Origin: Delphinus delphis
Lineage: Eukaryota > Chordata > Mammalia > Artiodactyla > Delphinidae
NCBI RefSeq assembly: GCF_949987515.2
Contig: NC_082694.2
Span: 46,028,451-46,092,450, forward strand
Reading direction: 5' to 3'
Length of the DNA: 64,000 nucleotides
Of the stretch, positions 12,650-23,182 are shown piece by piece. A program made the translations under genes and the position numbers. The notes beneath the pieces are model-generated. The model was not told where the DNA came from. It was given only the letters and a program-made list of their open reading frames with translations, and ran no database searches. Each line of letters opens with the position of its first letter. Positions within the stretch are counted from its first letter, which is position 1.

Positions 12650-13786
12650 ACGACAACGCTTTAGGGGGAGCGTACGTGTGAGGGCGCGGGTTCGTGTTAG
12701 CGTACGGGTTAGGATTAGGGGACGGCTGAGGGTCAGGCTTCGGGGAAGGGTTAGGGTTAGGGTTCGAGCTAGGGTTAGGGTTAGGGGACGGGGACGGTTT
12801 AGGGTCCAGGTGAGGGTACGACAACGCTTTAGGGGGAGCGTACGTGTGAGGGCGCGGGTTAGTGTTAGCGTACGGGTTAGGATTAGGGGACGGGAGAGAG
12901 TCAGGCTTCGGGGAAGGGTTAGGGTTAGGGTTCCGGCTACGGTTAGGGTTAGGGGACGGGGACGGTTTAGAGTCCAGGTGAGGGTACGACAACGCTTTAG
13001 GGGGAGCGTACGTGTGAGGGCGCGGGTTAGTGTTAGCGTACGGGTTAGGATTAGGGGACGGCTGAGGGTCAGGCTTCGGGGAAGGGTTAGGGTTAGGGTT
13101 CGGGCTAGGGTAAGGGTTAAGGGACGGGGACGGTTTAGGGTCCAGGTGAGGGTACGACAATGCTTTAGGGGGAGCGTACATGTGAGGGCGTGGGTTAGCG
13201 TTAGCGTACGGGTTAGGATTAGGGGACGGGTGAGGGTCAGGCTTCGGGGAAGGGTTAGGGTTAGGGTTCGGGCTAGGGTTAGGGTTAGGGGACGGGGACG
13301 GTTTAGGGTCCAGGTGAGGGTACGACAACGTTTTAGGGGGAGCGTACGTGTGAGGGCGCGGGTTAGTGTTAGCGTACGGGTTAGGATTAGGGGACGGCTG
13401 GGGGTCAGGCTTCGGGGAAGGGTTAGGGTTAGGGTTCGGGCTAGGGTTAGGGTTAGGGGACGGGGACTGTTTAGGGTCCAGGTGAGGGTACGACAACGCT
13501 TTAGTGGGAGCGTTCGTGTGAGGGCGCGGGTTAGTGTTAGCGTACGGGTTAGGATTAGGGGACGGGTGAGGGTCAGGCTTCGGGGAAGGGTTAGGGTTAG
13601 GGTTCGGGCTAGGGTTAGGGGTAGGGGATGGAGACGGTTTAGGGTCCAGGTGAGGGTACGACAACGCTTTAGGGGGAGCGTAAGTGTGAGGGCGCGGGTT
13701 AGTGTTAGCGTACGGGTTAGGATTAGGGGACGGGTGAGGGTCAGGCTTCGAGGAAGGGTTAGGGTTAGGGTTCGGGCTAGGGTTAG
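12650..13786 (+). repeat. Higher-order block B, copy 3 (partial)
   Basis: Only the right two thirds of block B is present: GGGTTCGTG near 12688, GAGAGAG at 12894, GTAAGGGTTAAGGG near 13108, GCGTTCGTG near 13510, ending at the 1-bp-deleted unit at 13787. The offset from copy 2 is 4,005 bp at both GAGAGAG and the deletion. Confidence 0.78.
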
Positions 13787-15299
13787 GGTTGGGGACGGGG
13801 ACGGTTTAGGGTCCAGGTGAGGGTACGACAACGCTTTAGGGGGAGCGTACGTGTGAGGGCGCGGGTTAGTATTAGCGTACGGGTTAGGATTAGGGGACGG
13901 CTGAGGGTCAGGCTTCGGGGAAGGGTTAGGGTTAGGGTTCGGGCTAGGGTTAGGGTTAGGGGACGGGGACGGTTTAGGGTCCACGTGAGGGTACGACAAC
14001 GCTTTAGGGGGAGGGTACGTGTGAGGGCGCGGGTTAGTGTTAGCGTACGGTTTAGGATTAGGGGACGGCTGAGGGTCAGGCTTCGGGGAAGGGTTAGGGT
14101 TAGGGTTCGGGCTAGGGTTAGGGTTAGAGGATGGGGACGGTTTAGGGTCCAGGTGAGGGTACGACAACGCTTTAGGGGGAGCGTACGTGTAAGGGCGCGG
14201 GTTAGTGTTAGCGTACGGGTTAGGATTAGGGGACGGGTGAGGGTCAGGCTTCGGGGAAAGGTTAGGGTTAGGGTTCGGGCTAGGGTTAGGGTTAGGGGAC
14301 GGGGACGGTTTAGGGTCCAGGTGAGGGTACGACAACGCTTTACGGGGAGCGTACGTGTGAGGGCGCGTGTTAGTGTTAGCGTACGGGTTAGGATTAGGGG
14401 ACGGCTGAGGGTCAGGCTTCGGGGAAGTATTAGGGTTAGGGTTCGGGCTAGGGTTAGGGTTAGGGGACGGGGATGGTTTAGGGTCCAGGTGAGGGTACGA
14501 CAACGCTTTAGGGGGAGCGAACGTGTGAGGGCGCGGGTTAGTGTTAGCGTACGGGTTAGGATTAGGGGACAGGTGAGGGTCAGGCTTCGGGGAAGGGTTA
14601 GGGTTAGGGTTCGGGCTAGGGTTAGGGTTGGGGACGGGGACAGTTTAGGGTCCAGGTGAGGGTACGACAACGCTTTAGGGCGAGCGTACGTGTGAGGGCG
14701 CAGTTTAGTGTTAGCGTACGGGTTAGGATTAGGGGACGGCTGAAGGTCAGGCTTCGGGGAAGGGTTAGGGTTCGGGTTCGGGCTAGGGTTAGGGTTAGGG
14801 GACGGGGACGGTTTACGGTCCAGGTGAGGGTACGACAACGCTTTAGGGGGAGCGTACATGTGAGGGCGCGGGTTAGTGTTAGCGTACGGGTTAGGATTAG
14901 GGGACAGGTGAGGGTCAGGCTTCGGGGAAGGGTTAGGGTTAGGGTTCGGGCTAGGGTTAGGGTTAGGGGACGGGGACGGTTTAGGGTCCAGGTGAGGGTA
15001 CGACAACGCTTTAGGGGGACCGTACGTGTGAGGGCGCGGGTTAGTGTTATCGTACGGGTTAGGATTAGGGGACGGCTGAGGGTCAGGCTTCGGGGAAGGG
15101 TTAGGGTTAGGGTTCGGGCTAGGGTTAGGGGACGGGGACGGTTTAGGGTCCAGGTGAGGGTACGACAACGCTTTAGGGGGAGCGTACGTGTGAGGGCGCG
15201 GGTTAGTGTTAGCGTACGGGTTAGGATTAGGGGACGGCTGAGGGTCAGGCTTCGGGGAAGGGTTAGGGTTAGGGTTCGGGCTATTGTTAGGGTTAGGGG
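13787..15299 (+). repeat. A-like start joined to a block shared with 16.73-17.6 kb
   Basis: After an A-like start (CCACGTG at 13981) the array switches to units with AGAGGATGG at 14126, TTTACGGGGAGCG near 14339, GAAGTATTAGGG near 14424 and a 1-bp-deleted unit at 14626. The next unit has TTAGGGCGAGCG, a GGTTTAGTG and GCTGAAGGTC. The same series occurs 2,668 bp downstream. Confidence 0.72.
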
Positions 15300-16683
15300 A
15301 TGGGGACGGTTTGGGGTCCAGGTGAGGGTACGACAACGCTTTAGGGGGAGCGTACGTGTGAGGGCGCGGGTTCGTGTTAGCGTACGGGTTAGGATTAGGG
15401 GACGGCTGAGGGTCAGGCTTCGGGGAAGGGTTAGGGTTAGGGTTCGGGCTAGGGTTAGGGTTAGGGGACGGGGACGGTTTAGGGTCCAGGTGAGGGTACG
15501 ACAACGCTTTAGGGGGAGCGTACGTGTGAGGGCGCGGGTTAGTGTTAGCGTATGGGTTAGGATTAGGGGACGGCTGAGGGTCAGGCTTCGCGGAAGTGTT
15601 AGGGTTAGGGTTCGGGCTAGGGTTAGGGTTAGGGGACCTGGACGGTTTAGGGTCCAGGTGAGGGTACGACAACGCTTTAGGGGGAGCGTACGTGTGAGGG
15701 CGCGGGTTAGTGTTAGCGTACGGGTTAGGATTAGGGGACGGGTGAGGGTCAGGCTTCGGGGAAGGGTTAGGGTTAGGGTTCGGGCTAGGGTTAGGGTTAG
15801 GGGATGGGGACGGTTTAGGGTCCAGGTGAGGGTACGACAATGCTTTAGGGGGAGCGTACGTGTGAGGTCGCGGGTTAGTGTTAGCGTACGGGTTACGATT
15901 AGGGGACGGCTGAGGGTCAGGCTTCGGGGAAGGGTTAGGGTTAGGGTTCGGGCTAGGGTTAGGGTTAGGGGACCTGGACGGTTTAGGGTCCAGGTGAGGG
16001 TACGACAACGCTTTAGGGGGAGCGTACGTGTGAGGGCGCTGGTTAGTGTTAGCGTACGGGTTAGGATTAGGGGACGGCTGAGGGTCAGGCTTCGGGGAAG
16101 GGTTAGGGTTAGGGTTAGGGTTAGGGGACGGGGACGGCTTAGGGTCCAGGTGAGGGTACGACAACGCTTTAGGGGGAGCGTACGTGTGAGGGCGCGGGTT
16201 AGTGTTAGCGTATGGGTTAGGATTAGGGGACGGCTGAGGGTCAGGCTTCGGGGAAGGGTTAGGGTTAGGGTTCAGGCTAGGGTTAGGGTTAGGGGACGGG
16301 GACGGTTTAGGGTCCAGGTGAGGGTACGACAACGCTTTAGGGGGAGCGTACGTGTGAGGGCGTGGGTTAGTGTTAGCGTACGGGTTAGGATTAGGGGACG
16401 GCTGAGGGTCAGGCTTCGGGGAAGGGTTAGGGTTAGGGTTCGGGCTAGGGTTAGGGTTAGGGGACGGGGACGGTTTAGGGTCCAGGTGAGGGTACGACAA
16501 CGCTTTAGGGGGAGCGTACGTGTGAGGGTGCGGGTTAGTGTTAGCGTACGGGTTAGGATTAGGGGACGGCTGAGGCTCAGGCTTTGGGGAAGGGTTAGGG
16601 TTAGGGTTCGGGCTAGGGTTAGGGTTAGGGGACGGGAATGGTTTAGGGTCCAGGTGAGGATACGAAAACGGTTTAGGGAGAGC
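15300..16683 (+). repeat. Higher-order block C, copy 2 (shortened)
   Basis: Markers match block C copy 1: GGGTTCGTG near 15369, CCTGG units near 15637 and 15973, CTGGTTAG at 16039, and the tail GGGAATGG at 16634 with ACGAAAACGG near 16663. Two hexamers are lost near 16100. At 16677-16686 the unit is damaged (GGGAGAGCGTCG), losing a T-A step of the usual AGCGTACG; this is one of the few irregular joints in the left half. Confidence 0.75.
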
Positions 16684-18149
16684 GTCGTGTGAGGGCGCGG
16701 GTTAGTGTTAGCGTACGGGTTAGGATTAGGGGACGGCTGAGGGTCAGGCTTCGGGGAAGGGTTAGGGTTAGGGTTCGGGCTAGGGTTAGGGTTAGAGGAT
16801 GGGGACGGTTTAGGGTCCAGGTGAGGGTACGACAACGCTTTAGGGGGAGCGTACGTGTAAGGGCGCGGGTTAGTGTTAGCGTACGGGTTAGGATTAGGGG
16901 ACGGGTGAGTGTCAGGCTTCGGGGAAGGGTTAGGGTTAGGGTTCGGGCTAGGGTTAGGGTTAGGGGACGGGGACGGTTTAGGGTCCAGGTGAGGGTACGA
17001 CAACGCTTTACGGGGAGCGTACGTGTGAGGGCGCGGGTTAGTGTTAGCGTACGGGTTAGGATTAGGGGACGGCTGAGGGTCAGGCTTCGGGGAAGTATTA
17101 GGGTTAGGGTTCGGGCTAGGGTTAGGGTTAGGGGACGGGGATGGTTTAGGGTCCAGGTGAGGGTACGACAACGCTTTAGGGGGAGCGAACGTGTGAGGGC
17201 GCGGGTTAGTGTTAGCGTACGGGTTAGGATTAGGGGACAGGTGAGGGTCAGGCTTCGGGGAAGGGTTAGGGTTAGGGTTCACGCTAGGGTTAGGGTTGGG
17301 GATGGGGACGGTTTAGGGTCCAGGTGAGGGTACGACAACGCTTTAGGGCGAGCGTACGTGTGAGGGCGCGGTTTAGTGTTAGCGTACGGGTTAGGATTAG
17401 GGGACGGCTGAAGGTCAGGCTTCGGGGAAGGGTTAGGGTTCGGGTTCGGGCTAGGTTTAGGGTTAGGGGACGGGGACGGTTTAGGGTCCAGGTGAGGGTA
17501 CGACAACGCTTTAGGGGGAGCGAACATGTGAGGGCGCGGGTTAGTGTTAGCGTACGGGTTAGGATTAGGGGACAGGTGAGGGTCAGGCTTCGGGGAAGGG
17601 TTAGGGTTCGGGTTCGGGCTAGGGTTAGGGTTAGGGGACGGGGACGGTTTAGGGTCCAGGTGAGGGTACGACAACGCTTTAGGGGGAGCGTACGTGTGAG
17701 GGCGTGGGTTAGTGTTAGCGTACGGGTTAGGATTAGGGGACGGCTGAGGGTCAGGCTTCGGGGCAGGGTTAGGGTTAGGGTTCGGGCTAGGGTTAGGGTT
17801 AGGGGACGGGGACAGTTTAGGGTCCAGGTGAGGGTACGACAACGCTTTAGTGGGAGCGTACGTGTGAGGGCGCGGGTTAGTGTTAGCGTACGGGTTAGGA
17901 TTAGGGGACGGGTGAGGGTCAGGCTTCGGGGAAGGGTTAGGGTTAGGGTTCGGGCTAGGGTTAGGGTTAGGGGACGGGGACGGTTTAGGGTCCAGGTGAG
18001 GGTACGACAACGCTTTAGGGGGAGCGTACGTGTGAGGGCGCGGGTTAGTGTTAGCGTACGGGTTAGGATTAGGGGACGGGTGAGGGTCAGGCTTCGGGGA
18101 AGGGTTAGGGTTAGGGTTCGGGCTAGGGTTAGGGTTAGGGGACGGGGAC
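16684..18149 (+). repeat. Second copy of the 14.1-14.95 kb segment, then mixed monomers
   Basis: AGAGGATGG at 16794, TTTACGGGGAGCG near 17007, GAAGTATTAGGG near 17092, the 1-bp-deleted unit at 17294 and the following GGGCGAGCG unit lie 2,668 bp from their partners at 14.1-14.7 kb. From about 17.6 kb the units are close to consensus, with only isolated changes such as GGGGCAGGG near 17760. Confidence 0.7.
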
Positions 18150-19330
18150 GGTTTAGGGTCCAGGTGAGGGTACGACAACGCGTTATGGGGAGCGTACGTG
18201 TGAGGGCGCGGGTTAGTGTTAGCGTACGGGTTAGGATTAGGGGACGGGTGGGAGTCAGGCTTCGGGGAAGGGTTAGGGTTAGGGTTCGGGCTAGGGTTAG
18301 GGTTAGGGGACGGGGACGGTTTAGGGTCCAGGTGAGGGTACGACAACGCTTTAGGGGGAGCGTACGTGTGAGGGCGCGGGTTAGTGTTAGCATACGGGTT
18401 AGGATTAGGGGACGGCTGAGGGTCAGGCTTCGGGGAAGGGTTAGGGTTAGGGTTCGGGCTAGGGTTAGGGTTAGGGGACGGGGACGGTTTAGGGTCCAGG
18501 TGAGGGTACGACAACGCTTTAGGGGGAGCGTACGTGTGAGGGTGCGGGTTAGTGTTAGCGTACGGGTTAGGATTAGGGGACGGCTGAGGGTCAGGCTTCG
18601 GGGAAGGGTTAGTGTTAGGGTTCGGGCTAGGGTTAGGGTTAGGGGATGGGGACGGTTTAGGGTCCAGGTGAAGGTACGACAATGCTTTAGGGGGAGCGTA
18701 CGTGTGAGGGCGCGGGTTAGTGTTAGCGTACGGGTTAGGATTAGGGGACGGGTGAGGGTCAGGCTTCGGGGAAGGGTTAGGGTTAGGGTTCGGGCTAGGG
18801 TTAGGGTTAGGGGACGGGGACGGTTTAGGGTCCAGGTGAGGGTACGACAACGCGTTATGGGGAGCGTACGTGTGAGGGCGCGGGTTAGTGTTAGCGTACG
18901 GGTTAGGATTAGGGGACGGCTGAGGGTCAGGCTTCGGGGAAGGGTTAGGGTTAGGGTTCGGGCTAGGGTTAGGGGACGGGGACGGGGACGGTTTAGGGTC
19001 CAGGTGAGGGTACGACAACGCTTTAGGGGGAGCGTACGTGTGAGGGTGCGGGTTAGTGTTAGCGTACGGGTTAGGATTAGGGGACGGCTGAGGGTCAGGC
19101 TTCGGGGAAGGGTTAGTGTTAGGGTTCGGGCTAGGGTTAGGGTTAGGGGATGGGGACGGTTTAGGGTCCAGGTGAAGGTACGACAATGCTTTAGGGGGAG
19201 CGTACGTGTGAGGGCGCGGGTTAGTGTTAGCGTACGGGTTAGGATTAGGGGACGGGTGAGGGTCAGGTTTCGGGGAAGGGTTAGGGTTAGGGTTCGGGCT
19301 AGGGTTAGGGTTAGGGGACGGGGACGGTTT

Positions 19331-19498
19331 AGGGTCCAGGTGAGGGTACGACAACGCTTTAGGGGGAGCGTACGTGTGAGGGCGCGGGTTAGTGTTAGCG
19401 TACGGGTTAGGATTAGGGGACGGGTGAGGGTCAGGCTTCGGGGAAGGGTTAGGGTTAGGGTTCGGGCTAGGGTTAGGGTTAGGGGACGGGGACGGTTT
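19331..19498 (+). repeat. Reference monomer (168 bp, 28 hexamers)
   Basis: This copy matches the commonest base at essentially every position and serves as the reference. Hexamers 1-9 (19331-19384) are the least telomere-like part and hold CGACAA, CGCTTT and AGCGTA. Hexamers 10-19 (19385-19444) are intermediate, including CGGGTT, AGTGTT, AGGATT and AGGGGA. Hexamers 20-28 (19445-19498) are telomere-like: AGGGTT three times, CGGGCT, AGGGTT twice, AGGGGA, CGGGGA, CGGTTT. It holds seven TTAGGG words and 13 CpG dinucleotides. By hand count the CpG observed/expected ratio is about 1.3. Two CGTACG palindromes lie at 19369-19374 and 19399-19404, exactly 30 bp apart. The length is close to a chromatosome (about 167 bp), as in many eukaryotic satellites. 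Confidence 0.95.
19349..19378 (+). other. Non-telomeric core with small inverted repeat and CGTACG palindrome (reference copy)
   Basis: ACGCT at 19354-19358 and AGCGT at 19367-19371 are perfect inverted copies around an 8-nt TTAGGGGG loop. A CGTACG palindrome overlaps the right arm. An outer GT/AC pair could extend the stem only across a 6-nt bulge. The same arrangement recurs in most of the roughly 380 monomers. It is the part of the unit furthest from AGGGTT, so it may be the original non-telomeric seed or a protein-binding site; neither is shown. The main variants inside it are CpG transitions (CAACGCT to CAATGCT or CAACACT) and TTAGGG to GTTAGG, TTATGG or TTACGG changes. Confidence 0.6.
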
Positions 19499-22400
19499 AG
19501 GGTCCAGGTGAGGGTACGACAATGCTTTAGGGGGAGCGTACGTGTGAGGGCGCGGGTTAGTGTTAGCGTACGGGTTAGGATTAGGGGACGGGTGAGGGTC
19601 AGGCTTCGGGGAAGGGTTAGGGTTAGGGTTCGGGCTAGGGTTAGGGTTAGGGGACGGGGACGGTTTAGGGTCCAGGTGAGGGTACGACAACGCTTTAGGG
19701 GGAGCGTACGTGTGAGGGCGCGGGTTAGTGTTAGCGTACGGGTTAGGATTAGGGGACGGGTGAGGGTCAGGCTTTGGGGAAGGGTTAGGGTTAGGGTTCG
19801 GGCTAGGGTTAGGGTTAGGGGACGGGGACGGTTTAGGGTCCAGGTGAGGGTACGACAACGCTTTAGGGGGAGCGTACGTGTGAGGGCGCGGGTTAGTGTT
19901 AGTGTACGGGTTAGGATTAGGGGACGGGTGAGGGTCAGGCTTCGGGGAAGGGTTAGGGTTAGGGTTCGGGCTAGGGTTAGGGTTAGGGGACGGGGACGGT
20001 TTAGGGTCCAGGTGAGGGTACGACAACGCTTTAGGGGGAGCGTACGTGTGAGGGCGCGGGTTAGTGTTAGCGTACGGGTTAGGATTAGGGGACGGCTGAG
20101 GGTCAGGCTTCGGGGAAGGGTTAGGGTTAGGGTTCGGGCTAGGTTTAGGGGACGGGGACGGGGACGGTTTAGGGTCCAGGTGAGGGTACGACAACGCTTT
20201 AGGGGGAGCGTACGTGTGAGGGCGCGGGTTAGTGTTAGCGTACGGGTTAGGATTAGGGGACGGGTGGGGGTCAGGCTTCGGGGAAGGGTTAGGGTTAGGG
20301 TTCGGGCTAGGGTTAGGGTTAGGGGACGGGGACGGTTTAGGGTCCAGGTGAGGGTACGACAACGCTTTAGGGGGAGCGTACGTGTGAGGGCGCGGGTTAG
20401 TGTTAGCGTACGGGTTAGGATTAGGGGACGTGTGGGGGTCAGGCTTCGGGGAAGGGTTAGGGTTAGGGTTCGGGCTAGGGTTAGAGTTAGGGGACGGGGA
20501 CGGTTTAGGGTCCAGGTGAGGGTACAACAACGCTTCAGGGGGAGCGTACGTGTGAGGGCGCGGGTTAGTGTTAGCGTACGGGTTAGGATTAGGGGACGGG
20601 TGAGGGTCAGGCTTCGGGGAAGGGTTAGGGTTAGGGTTCGGGCTAGGGTTAGGGGACGGGGACGGTTTAGGGTCCAGGTGAGGGTACGACAACGCCTTAG
20701 GGGGAGCGTACGTGTGAGGGCGCGGGTTAGTGTTAGCGTACGGGTTAGGATTAGGGGACGGCTGAGGGTCAGGCTTCGGTGAAGGGTTAGGGTTAGGGTT
20801 CGGGCTAGGGTTAGGGTTAGGGGACGGGGACGGTTTAGGGTCCAGGTGAGGGTACGACAACACTTTAAGGGGAGCGTACGTGTGAGGGCGCGGGTTAGTG
20901 TTAGTGTACGGGTTAGGATTAGGGGACGGGTGGGGGTCAGGCTTCGGGGAAGGGTTAGGGTTAGGGTTCGGGCTAGGGTTAGGGTTAGGGGACGGGGACG
21001 GTTTAGGGTCCAGGTGATGGTACGACAACGCTTTAGGGGGAGCGTACGTGTGAGGGCGCGGGTTAGTGTTAGCGTACGGGTTAGGATTAGGGGACGGCTT
21101 AGGGTCAGGCTTCGGGGAAGGGTTAGGGTTAGGGTTCGGGCTAGGGTTAGGGTTAGGGGACGGGGACGGTTTAGGGTCCAGGTGAGGGTACGACAACGCT
21201 TTAGGGGGAGCCTACGTGTGAGGGCGTGGATTAGTGTTAACGTACGGCTTAGGATTAGGGGACTGGTGAGGGTCACGCTTCGGTGAAGGGTTAGGGTTAG
21301 GGTTCGCGCTAGGGTTAGGGTTAGGGGATGGGGACGGTTTAGGGTCCAGGTGAAGGTACGACAATGCTTTAGGGGGAGCGTACGTGTGAGGGCGCGGGTT
21401 AGTGTTAGCGTACGGGTTAGGATTAGGGGACGGGTGAGGGTCAGGCTTCGGGGAAGGGTTAGGGTTAGGGTTTGGGCTAGGGTTAGGGTTAGGGGACGGG
21501 GACGGTTTAGGTTCCAGGTGAGGGTACGACAACGCTTTAGGGGGAGCGTACGTGTGAGGGCGCGGGTTAGTGTTAGCGTACGGGTTAGGATTAGGGGACG
21601 GGTGAGGGTCAGGTTTCGGGGAAGGGTTAGGGTTAGGGTTCGGGCTAGGGTTAGGGTTAGGGGACGGGGACGGTTTAGGGTCCAGGTGAGGGTACGACAA
21701 CGCTTTAGGGGGAGCGTACGTGTGAGGGCGCGGGTTAGTGTTAGCGTACGGGTTAGGATTAGGGGACGGGTGAGGGTCAGGCTTCGGGGAAGGGTTAGGG
21801 TTAGGGTTCGGGCTAGGGTTAGGGTTAGGGGACGGGGACGGTTTAGGGTCCAGGTGAGGGTACGACAACGCTTTAGGGGGAGCGTACATGTGAGGGTGCG
21901 GGTTAGTGTTAGCGTACGAGTTAGGATTAGGGGACGGCTGAGGGTCAGGCTTCGGGGAAGGGTTAGGGTTAGGGTTCGGGCTAGGGTTAGGGTTAGGGGT
22001 TGGGGACGGTTTAGGTTCCAGGTGAGGGTACGACAATGCTTTAGGGGGAGCGTACGTGTGAGGGCGCGGGTTAGTGTTAGCGTACGGGTTAGGATTAGGG
22101 GACGGGTGAGGGTCAGGCTTCGGGGAAGGGTTAGGGTTAGGGTTCGGGCTAGGGTTAGGGTTAGGGGACGGGGACGGTTTAGGGTCCAGGTGAGGGTACG
22201 ACAACGCTTTAGGGGGAGCGTACGTGTGAGGGCGCGGGTTAGTGTTAGCGTACGGGTTAGGATTAGGGGACGGGTGAGGGTCAGGCTTCGGGGAAGGGTT
22301 AGGGTTAGGGTTCGGGCTAGGTTTAGGGGACGGGGACGGGGACGGTTTAGGGTCCAGGTGAGGGTACGACAACGCTTTAGGGGGAGCGTACTTGTGAGGG

Positions 22401-23182
22401 CGCGGGTTGGTGTTAGCGTATGGGTTAGGATTAGGGGACGGGTGAGGGTCAGGCTTCGGGGAAGGGTTAGGGTTAGGGTTCGGGCTAGGGTTAGGGTTAG
22501 GGGACGGGGACGGTTTAGGGTCCAGGTGAGGGTACGACAACGCTTTAGGGGGACCGTACGTGTGAGGGCGCGGGTTAGTGTTAGCGTACGGTTTAGGCTT
22601 AGGGGACGGCTGAGGGTCAGGCTTCGGGGAAGGGTTAGGGTTAGGGTTCGGGCTAGGGTTAGGGTTAGGGGACGGGGACGGTTTAGGGTCCAGGTGAGGG
22701 TACGACAATGCCTTAGGGGGAGCGTACGTGTGAGGGCGCGGGTTAGTGTTAGTGTACGGGTTAGGATTAGGGGACGGGTGAGGGTCTGGCTTCGGGGAAG
22801 GGTTAGGGTTAGGGTTCGGGCTAGGGTTACGGTTAGGGAACGGGGACGGTTTAGGGTCCAGGTGAGGGTACGACAACGCTTTAGGGGGAGCGTACGTGTG
22901 AGGGCGCGGGTTAGTGTTAGCGTACGGATTAGGATTAGGGGACGGCTGAGTGTCAGGCTTCGGGGAAGGTTTAGGGTTAGGGTTCGGGCTAGGGTTAGAG
23001 TTGGGGACGGGGACGGTTTAGGGTCCAGGTGAGGGTACGACAACGCTTTAGGGGGAGCCTACGTGTGAGGGCGCGGGTTAGTGTTAGCGTACGGGTTAGG
23101 ATTAGGGGACGGCTGAGGGTCAGGTTTCGGGGAAGGTTAGGGTTAGGGTTCGGGCTAGGGTTAGGGTTAGGGGACGGGGACG

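Larger units (their letters stand above)
17290..23043 (-). other. Repeat-generated open frame, not a gene (longest example)
   Basis: This minus-strand frame stays open for about 1,917 codons, but translates to a monotonous Leu-Thr/Arg-Pro string repeating every 56 residues. An overlapping minus frame (17279-21196) reads Asn-Pro/Ser-Pro, and the plus strand (17324-20782) reads Val-Arg. All follow from AGGGTT: four of six hexamer frames lack a stop, and 168 bp keeps phase. The frames usually begin at GTG (plus) or TTG (minus) within each unit rather than ATG. Plus frames often end where a 1-bp deletion shifts into the Gly-Leu frame, which meets TGA within the unit. Other large examples are 46953-52424 and 48056-53095 (minus) and 23196-27056 (plus). 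I see no domain, signal peptide or codon bias. Confidence 0.93.
18150..23150 (+). repeat. Large tandem segment E, copy 1 (about 30 monomers)
   Basis: Markers shared with copy 2 are CGCGTTATGG at 18179 (23211), TGAAGG at 18669 (23701), CGCTTC at 20531 (25059), TGATGG at 21015 (25543), GCCTACG at 21210 (25738), GGTTGGGG at 21998 (26526), CTTGTGAGG at 22391 (27086) and a missing base at 23133 (27828). Offsets are 5,032, then 4,528, then 4,695. Copy 1 therefore has three extra monomers (a 504-bp repeat within 18.49-19.2 kb) and copy 2 has one extra near 26.9-27.05 kb. Three units (near 18971, 20151 and 22327) replace one AGGGTT by an extra CGGGGA without length change. Confidence 0.85.

Noticed and set aside
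19436..19456. CENP-B box
   Set aside because: CTTCGGGGAAGGG has the TTCG and the central A of the CENP-B core, but the required downstream CGGG falls on GTTA, so the motif is incomplete.
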